Assembly: GCA_963575745.1 (NCBI GenBank)
Contig: CAUYUJ010015705.1
Coordinates: 1-32,500 of the forward strand
DNA length: 32,500 nucleotides
Direction of reading: 5' to 3'
Source of the DNA: Prorocentrum cordatum
Taxonomy: Eukaryota; Sar; Dinophyceae; Prorocentrales; Prorocentraceae
The first letter of the stretch is position 1; each line of letters starts with the position of its first letter. Under the pieces are notes generated by a model that did no database searches, was not told the DNA's origin, and saw nothing but the letters and a program-made list of their open reading frames with translations. Position numbers and translations under genes: made by a program. Below are positions 26,214 through 32,500 of this stretch, piece by piece.

Positions 26214-26360
26214 CGGGTGTTGCTAGAAATAGCCCTGGCCCAAGGTACCCCCCGGATTCTCGGCGTGGCCCAGGAGGCCTCCAGGGCACCCCCCAGGGGC
26301 TCCAAAATGGAGCGGAAAGCTGGGGACAACTTGGGCCAGGGGCACTTCTGGCAACACCCG
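26214..26360. mobile_element. Foldback (MITE-like) element F1
   Basis: 147 bp with 31-bp terminal inverted repeats, CGGGTGTTGC...TGGCCCAAG (26214-26244) and its complement (26330-26360), a few mismatches. It has no coding capacity and no obvious target-site duplication. Confidence 0.6.
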
Positions 26361-26473
26361 ACGAGGACCTGTTTGGAGCACTGCGGCACGCCACGACCGC
26401 GAGCGCAGGCGCAGAGAACCGCCTGCGGCCTTGCGCTGTTGTCCAGAGGTTCCCGGATTCAGGGGAACGAACC

Positions 26474-26635
26474 ATGGCATAAACATGACAACTCGGAGGT
26501 CCGCGCGGATTTCTCGGATCGGCGCCAGGGCCCCCCTGGCGGCGCCTCCCCTGGCGCGCTCCGCGCGCCAGGGAGGGGGGTCCCGCGCAGATCCGAGCAA
26601 TCCGCGCGGACCTCCGACTTTTTATGTTTATGGCA
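26474..26635. mobile_element. Foldback (MITE-like) element F2
   Basis: ~162 bp. The left arm ATGGCATAAACAT, then CTCGGAGGTCCGCGCGGA, then TCTCGGATC pairs with the right arm at ~26590-26635. The GC-rich middle is itself palindromic (GGCGCGC...GCGCGCC). Related to F3. Confidence 0.65.
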
Positions 26636-26820
26636 TTGTGCGAGTGTGTTCCCAAGGATTGGATTCCGAAAGCTGAGCTCGACACGATCGATGTAGATGG
26701 ATCTTGGGAGGCCTTGAGAGGTTGCCAGAGCTCCTCCAGGCCTGTCGCAGCGCTGCAGCCAAGGCACTGTTTAAGAGCCGGGCCTGGACGACCTCCTGTC
26801 GGCTGCCGATCTCATAGCTG

Positions 26821-27000
26821 GGAGAACGAAGAATGACATAAACATAAAAACTCGGAGGTCCGCCAGATTTCTCGGGTCGGCGCTGGACCCCCCTGCTTGG
26901 CGCGCGGAGCGCGCCAGGGGCGGCGCCGGAGGCACCGCCAGGGGGGTTTGGCGCCGATCCGAGAAATCTGCGCGGACCTCAGAGTTTATGTCGTTCTCCG
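26821..27000. mobile_element. Foldback (MITE-like) element F3, inverted relative to F2
   Basis: ~180 bp. The left arm (GGAGAACGA, GACATAAAC, CTCGGAGGTCCG, AGATTTCTCGG) pairs with the right arm ending TCGTTCTCC. The middle CTTGGCGCGCGGAGCGCGCC...CCGCCAGGGGGG matches the reverse complement of the F2 middle, so the two copies lie in opposite orientations. Confidence 0.65.
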
Positions 27001-27529
27001 TTCCCCTAATAGCGCCCTTGCCTTTTTGTTGGGTGCCCGTGCCAGGGGGATGACCAGGCGCACCATTACCTCCGCTGAGGGCTCCTCTGGGTCCCCATCT
27101 CTGACGCGTGAGCTGGCCCACTCCTGGCTGCTCCACTGACAATGTGCCTGGGGCTCGTGCTTGCGAAGCTGCGCCTTCCTCGCGAGGCTGTCATCCCGGG
27201 GATCTGTGGCAGCCGACCGCGTCGCCCTCAGGTCAGCCCGAACGCAAGTCGAGCTTGCAACGCCCAGGGTTCAATCCGCTTCTCTCCAAGCCCAGCAGCG
27301 CGCCCACGCACAATGCTCGCCTGGGCCCTTGGACGGGCCGCCTGAGCCACGGGCCCTCTTCTCCCTCCGCGTCCTCTGGATCCTGTTTCTCCTCCCCGAA
27401 CACCTCATCTTCAATCACCCTCTTCTCCTCCGCCCCCTCCTCCTCCCCGTCGTTCTTCTCCCTCTGTCCCCTCCTCCCTTCCCAAGCCCCCCCCGCTTTC
27501 TCGCCCCATTATCCTGCTCACCCGCCACG
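27001..27529. other. Gene-free stretch before the (CCT)n tract
   Basis: Mixed-sequence DNA to ~27400, then increasingly pyrimidine-rich. The long plus-strand frame that crosses into the tract becomes pure Ser/Leu/Pro and is not called. No RNA gene recognised. Confidence 0.35.
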
Positions 27530-28172
27530 ACCTCCTCCTCTCCTCCTCTCCTCCTCCTCCTCCTCCTCCTCCTCCTCCTCCTCCTCCTCCTCCTCTCCCT
27601 CCTCCTCCTCCTCCTCCTCCCTCCTCCTCCTCCTCCTCCTCCCCCTCCCCCTCCCCCCCTCCTCCTCCTCCTCCTCCTCCTCCTCCTCCTCCTCCTCCTC
27701 CTCCGCCTCCCCTCCTCCTCCTCTCCTCCTCCTCCTCCTCCTCCTTCCTCCTCCTCCTCCTCCTCCTCCCCTCCTCCTCCTCCTCCTCCTCCCCCTCCTC
27801 CCCTCTTCCTCCCCCTCCTCTCCTCCTCCTCCTCCTCCTCCTCCTCCTCCTCCTCCTGGGCCTCCTCCTGTCCTCCTCCTCCTCCTCCTCCTCCGCTTCC
27901 TCGTCCTCTTCTTCCTCCTCCTCCGCCTCCTCCTCCTCCTCCTCCTCCTCCCTCTCCTCCTCCCTCCTCCTCCTCCTCCTCCTCCTCCCTCCTCCTCCTC
28001 TTCCTCCTCCTCCTCCTCCTCCTCCTCCTCCTCCTCCTCCTCCCATCCCCCCTCCTCCTCCTCATCCTCCTCCTCCTCCTCCTCCCTCCTCCTCCTCCTC
28101 CTCCTCCTCCTCCTCCTCCTCCTCCTACTCCTCCTCCTCCTCCTCCTCCTCCTCCTCCTCCTCCTCCTCCTC
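27530..28172. repeat. (CCT)n/(AGG)n tract, ~640 bp
   Basis: Nearly uninterrupted CCT triplets with occasional CCC, CTT, CGC and single phase slips. On the minus strand it reads (AGG)n and starts ~119 bp after the last stop codon of the retroelement, so it may be its 3' tail. The very long frames through it on both strands are artefacts. Confidence 0.9.
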
Positions 28173-28290
28173 CTGTCGATCCTGTCGATCCTTGCGCAGC
28201 CAAGCTCCTCCAGGCGAGAACATTGGGCGGCGGGCGACGGCGAGCGACGCGAAAAACGAGGCCAGGGCCAGCAGGCGCGCGACCGCACCG

Positions 28291-29334
28291 CTAAGGCCCC
28301 GACCGATGGAGGGGTACAGGCCGACCCACGAAGGATTTGGTGGACGGACCCTTCCCCTCCTTCAGCTGCTTTAGGGTCTTCTCCGCTGGCTTGTTGGGAG
28401 GCGCGCCAGGGCACGGACCTCCCAACAGGCACATCTTGACAGACCCGAATGCAGCGCACGAATTACACCACACGACACGGCCGCCACTAATCCAGAGCTT
28501 ATGGCTGGTGTGGGCCAGCCTGGCCAGCCTGGGGAGGCCAGAGCACGGCAGTGCGCACACTGACGATTCTGAAAACCCCGAGGCGCCACAGTTCACACAA
28601 CGGTAGGCCCCCTTCCCCTTAGTGCCCGTCTTGTGGACAGCGTGCCCCTTGAACTCACAGACCAAAACTAAAGGGTCATGCTTGGGGCGGGGAGGGGCCT
28701 TACATTTCTGGACGTCGGGGAAATTATTCTTACTGAGCATCCCCCCGAAACACGCAATAAACCTACTGAAGTCTGCTACCTCCGAACTTCTTTGTCTCTG
28801 GAGGGCGCGGAGGCGAGGATTGCAAGGGTGCTCCTGGGCTCCGCGCTTAGCAAGACCGTCAGCAATGCCGTTGCCGACCCAGGCCCAATGGGGGGCCTCC
28901 GAGGTCTCAAGGCATCTACTCCAGGAAATGTGACTCTTAATTTTGTGCAGGCAGATCAGTTCTTGTCCTATATCCAGAACACGATTCCAGACGAGCTCCC
29001 AGACCTCCGAGAACGCCACCTCAGACATGTCCGACTCGGGCCCGCGGGCCCAAACGTCCAAGACGGCTTGGCAATCTGTGTAGATCTGGGTGCACTGCGA
29101 GGGCCCAGTGAGCTTGAGGGTCATCAGCAAAGCATATAGTTCACCAGCTCCTGATTCCTGGACAGGATGAGGAAGGGGTCCAAACGCACTGCCCTCGCAA
29201 CGACTGCTCTGATCCATGGCCACCACTGCCCAACCTGCACGAGCCGCATACAGGGAGGTCGTGTCAAAGCCTGAGCCGTCGATGCATATCCTGCTGCCTA
29301 GGAAACCTGCTTCTGGCATTTTTCCCACCGCCAA
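28291..29334 (-). pseudogene. Retroelement RNase H domain and Cys-rich C-terminus
   Basis: Residues ~15-165 are a type I RNase H with all four acidic residues: ICIDGSG (D), AGELYAL (E), YTDCQAVLDVW (D) and WVGNGIADGLAKRGA (D). This activity would remove RNA from the RNA:DNA hybrid. C-terminal pairs YRCVNCG...CALPC and VVWCNSC...CLLGGPC resemble zinc fingers. It ends with TAG at 28291-28293. It starts by frame overlap with the preceding ORF, not at a natural start, so it is called part of a broken polyprotein. The domain itself is intact. Confidence 0.8.
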
Positions 29335-29876
29335 ACCTCGGCTGTGGAGACCTTGGGCCAGCCATAACCTGGGTCAGCAATGAGCGCTCTCGTTGACAAG
29401 AAATCGTAGGCGCCCAGCTGCAAACCTCTGTCCGCGCACTGCGGCAGGTCTAAGTCCCGCCTAAACAGAAGGAAACCATCACACTGGTATAAACGATGCT
29501 GAGGCGTGCCGTTATACATGCCGCAGACCCTGCACAGCGGCGCGATGGCTCGCATGCCCTGGAACAAAACATCCTGAGTGGGATGGCCTCCTGCGACTAC
29601 ATTACACAGAAAGGAGGCAGCTGAGTTTCTCCCCGCTTTCCTGAGGCCTCTTAGGGTATCCACGATGGGCCCCAGGAGGGGAGGAACCACGCGCTCAGGA
29701 GCATCGGGATCAGGGACCCCAACATGCTCCAGGAGCCTCATATGTGTACTGTAGTCTATCAACTTAGTAAGGGTGCGCTTCCCGAAGTGGTTGAGGCCCA
29801 GTAAGAAGCGCTCATGCCTATGACCGCTGTGCCGTAGCAAGCTGCTGGCAATCCACCTGTCTTCACGACCTGGCAC
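29298..29876 (-). pseudogene. Retroelement segment between RT and RNase H (CCHC knuckle)
   Basis: Continues the RT ORF in another frame, from about RFLLGLNHFGKRTLTKLID near 29810. It contains CRVCGMYNGTPQHRLYQC, a C-x2-C...H-x4-C knuckle typical of the region after the RT in non-LTR elements. It leaves frame near a T5 run at 29319-29323 (AAAAA on the sense strand), where the RNase H frame takes over. The GGGAAAA there is not in the phase needed for classic -1 slippage, so an indel is more likely. Confidence 0.75.
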
Positions 29877-32500
29877 AAGCCCGAGTAGCCCGAGCGAAGG
29901 CCCCTAAATCGGCGAACTCGGGGCCCCAAACTCTCCCATCTCGATCCCTGGACTGGAGTTCGGCGCCGACCTGCAGTGTAGTCAACCCCTAGGTTACGAG
30001 CCGATTTGACCACTTGGAATTTCCAACGCAAGAGTCGCGTGATCACCCGAATTTCAATATCCCGAGACGTCGCCGTGATCAGGCCTTTCGTGGGAGAGAT
30101 CAGGAAACCAAGTTTCTCAAGATTGCTGCACAGCGTAAACGTAGCATCGGCCGCCGTTCTCGCCACCGCCCTAGCCTTACCTGTAGCACCGCACGTAATA
30201 TCATCAACTACCCTGTAGATCCGAACCGACGGGAATTGCGAAACCACCTGGTCTAGCGGGTCGAGAAGGAGGCACTTTAGCAGGGTGGTGGCGAACGTAC
30301 AACCCGCCAAGATCGCCTGGATGCAGGCGACAAACTCAGAGCAGACCCTGCCCACCTGCAAGACCCTCTGGCCCCTGTACAAGCAGAGGAGGTAGCGCAG
30401 GCGGTACAAAGGAAAGTCGTGCTTGATGGCCGCCGAGGCCAAGAAGAAATGCACCACCTTCTCATAGCACTTGGTCATATCGACCAGGACAGACGCTGCA
30501 GAGTGCCCAAAAACGTACGCGCGCTTCATCCTGATAGCCTGCTCCCAAACAGCTCTTCCACACGAACGCCCCTTGCTTCCGAAATGGCAAGGCCTGTCAT
30601 GGGCCCGCTCCCATCGATCAGCCTGTGCCCGAGAATATTTCCCAAAGCACCTGGCGCTCCCAGACAAAATTCCGATTGGCCGAACTCCACCTTCCTCGTC
30701 CTTTGGGATCATGGCTATGATAATCGTGGCCAGGACCTCGGGGAGCTTGCCAAGAGACTCCATCCAAAACCAGAGAGCAGCCACGCACTCCAGGGCCCCG
30801 TCGCTGAGGATCTCGACATCCCTGGGGTGTGTCCTATGAGCGCCTATCGCCGTCCTGGCCTTGAACTTCCTGGAGCACTTTCGGATCTGATCGGACGTGG
30901 CCAAGACCATGGGCCCCTCGGAGGGCTCGGAGATCTTCTCGGTGAGGAGGCTGATGGGATCAGGGAGGTCCTTCATGCTGGGCTTGGGGCTCCATATCCT
31001 AGCCCACTCTTCCATGAGGTCGTCGATGCGCCCCATGGGCCCCTTGGGGGGCCTTCCTTTCGGGTTCGATGGAACCCATCCCAAGGGGACCTTGGTGAAC
31101 TTATGGGCCAATCCAGCCCCAGTGTCCAGACTTGTCTGGACCCAAGATCTCCAGGCCTTGCCCCGATCCGATTGAAACTGCTTCTCAAGACGCTTTGCAT
31201 TACGCTTGGCCTTGGCGCGCAACTGCACGAGGCCACAGAAGTCGAGGCAAAACAGGTCCGTCTCAGAGACTGCGCACTCTTGCCAAAAAGGGTCGGCACG
31301 GAGCGCTGCAGGCCCTTGTAGCACATGGGGGAAAACTGATATGGCATCTGGTCGGTCCAAAGGCACTCCTTTCCTGACGAGATAGCTAAGCTCTTGAATG
31401 TGGATGGACCACTTCCTCCAAGCTCTCCCTTTGGCCGAAGACACAGGGCACGCACCGCCCGAGACTGAAACAGCTGGATAGATTTTGGTCTTCATTCCTT
31501 TGGCCCGACCGCGATACTTGTGCGCATCACTCTTGTCAATGCCGTGGATACCTATCAACTCATCCTCGAAAAGCTTGCAAAACCTAGCGTAGCCCCTGTC
31601 CAGAGCTGCCTGGTCGCCGCGCGCCTCGAGCAGAGCTAAACATTCAGACCAATCTGGAGGTGGAGGTCGCGGACCGAGGGGGGCTTCACGAGGGAAAACC
31701 TTCGGACCAACAAGGGCCCTGGTCTTGAGCTCTCTGGGGGCACCTGAGAGGCCCAGCGTGACGGGCCAGTGCGGGGCAGTAGTTCCACGTTTGTTTAGCG
31801 ACACAGCGTCGAACAAGGGCCCGAGCGACTTCGCGATGACGAAAAAGTCGATGGTGGTCCAAGAGGTCGACGATTTACGACACGTAGGCTCAGAGGTGTG
31901 GAAGATTGTGCCCCCAATCTTGTCCACCCAACCCGTGTCCGCTAGCAGCTTCGGCGATGTGTTGAAATCCCCTCCTATTACGAAGGGTAGCTGCCAACCG
32001 TGGAGCTCCTCGCCAAGTCTGTTGAGGATCTGGAAACTGCCGAGGCCCAGGGGGTCGTCGCAACCGAGATAGAGGGAAAACACCGCGATACCTCCTGGCA
32101 CAAACATATCCAACCAAACTCCGCAGATCCGGTGTGGCTGAGGCAGAGGGCGGACAAGCGGTAAGGATCCCATCCCTATGTGGCTCCTGACAGCTATCCC
32201 CGTCCCACAACTGAGCCCTCCCTTGTCTGTGGTCCTGCTTGGGTGCACGAGAGCATTCCAACCTAACTGGCGAAGCTGGTGGGTGCCCTCCCGATGATCA
32301 TCTCCGAAAGCGAAATCCTGGAACACGACAACCTGGCCGAATGACTCGGACTGCAAATAAGTCTTCAGAGATTTCCAAGAAGATGAATTACAGGTGTCAA
32401 TAGTCATGCAACGGCCGCCTGCTTTCACCGAAACACCAGCACTACAATCGCCAGGCAGGCCTTGACGAGCGTCAGCTGAGCCGACGTCGCCCCCATCACC
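29759..32500 (-). pseudogene. Retroelement endonuclease-reverse transcriptase ORF (partial)
   Basis: Open from the right edge of the window to a stop at 29759, so the 5' end is missing. Counting from codon 32428: endonuclease ~8-230 with GGDFN (D154, N156), TTIDFF (D194) and a terminal PHWPV (H220). The usual catalytic Glu is replaced (FQDFAF) and the Asp before the last His is absent. RT ~540-750 with IPKDEEGGVRPI, LVDMTKCYEKV (catalytic D650) and YRVVDDITC (D742, D743). The RT looks usable, but the endonuclease may not be. Frame is lost near 29810, making the element defective unless the breaks are sequencing errors. Confidence 0.85.

Larger units (their letters stand above)
28173..32500 (-). 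mobile_element. Non-LTR (LINE-like) retroelement, 5'-truncated by the window edge
   Basis: Minus-strand order: AP-type endonuclease, reverse transcriptase, CCHC knuckle, RNase H, Cys-rich tail, short 3' UTR, then (AGG)n. GATCGACAG repeated twice (28176-28192) forms the junction with the AGG tail. Coding capacity is split over three frames (29759-32500, 29298-29876, 28291-29334). No LTR or integrase is present. The domain order fits RNase-H-bearing non-LTR clades; the clade itself cannot be fixed by eye. Confidence 0.85.

Noticed and set aside
27108-28459. Very long open frames on both strands across the CCT tract
   Set aside because: They consist of Ser/Leu/Pro or Arg/Glu/Gly runs forced by the triplet repeat; the opposite-strand frames are equally open.
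29310-29330. Programmed -1 frameshift at GGGAAAA in the retroelement
   Set aside because: The upstream frame reads TGG GAA AAA, not the G GGA AAA phase needed for classic slippage, so an indel is simpler.

Overview
The window looks like nuclear DNA of a GC-rich dinoflagellate. The strongest sequence evidence is a set of degenerate copies of the 22-nt dinoflagellate spliced leader (DinoSL) lying upstream of coding regions and in their sense orientation: 20/22 matching at 13337-13358 (+), 18/22 at 13067-13088 (-), and weaker ones elsewhere. Other support is non-canonical GC-AG and possible GA-AG introns, very abundant (GGA)n/(TCC)n tracts, proline/alanine-rich proteins with low-complexity tails, an endonuclease-RT-RNase H retroelement and a stand-alone C5-cytosine methyltransferase. 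Species cannot be decided; the high GC would fit Prorocentrum-like genomes. No rRNA, tRNA, CRISPR array or bacterial operon structure was seen.

Layout. 1-705 (-): start of a Cys-rich/coiled-coil protein that runs off the left edge. 861-1631: copy 1 of a dispersed repeat. 1991-3214 (-): Fe(II)/2-oxoglutarate dioxygenase of the PhyH type with a membrane anchor. 3536-4901 (+): Gln/Gly/Tyr-repeat protein with two small introns and an apparent frameshift. 4902-6500: simple repeats enclosing an array of nested perfect palindromes (5823-6173). 6533-7960 (-): C5-DNA methyltransferase with all main catalytic motifs. 8412-9185: copy 2 of the dispersed repeat. 9430-10845 (+): unrecognised protein. 11264-12892 (-): coiled-coil protein. 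13416-13907 (+): small Lys/Ala-rich basic protein. The last two are divergent and each is headed by a DinoSL relic, so they look like re-inserted processed mRNAs. 15018-19262 (-): a gene of at least five exons, unrecognised family.

19500-24390 is almost entirely repeats: a 431-bp direct duplication, two arrays built on a GAGACATCCT core, 24-bp and 16-bp minisatellites, and duplicated pyrimidine-rich blocks. Two convergent terminal exons follow (24402-24910 + and 25107-25406 -). 26214-27000 holds three foldback (MITE-like) elements. 27530-28172 is a long (CCT)n tract that directly abuts the 3' end of a non-LTR retroelement (28291-32500, -), which continues past the right edge and is broken into three reading frames.

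The genes do not form a pathway. The window reads as a sparse dinoflagellate chromosome segment with single genes on both strands, separated by mobile and simple-sequence DNA. The most unusual structures are the nested palindrome array and the paired DinoSL relics.
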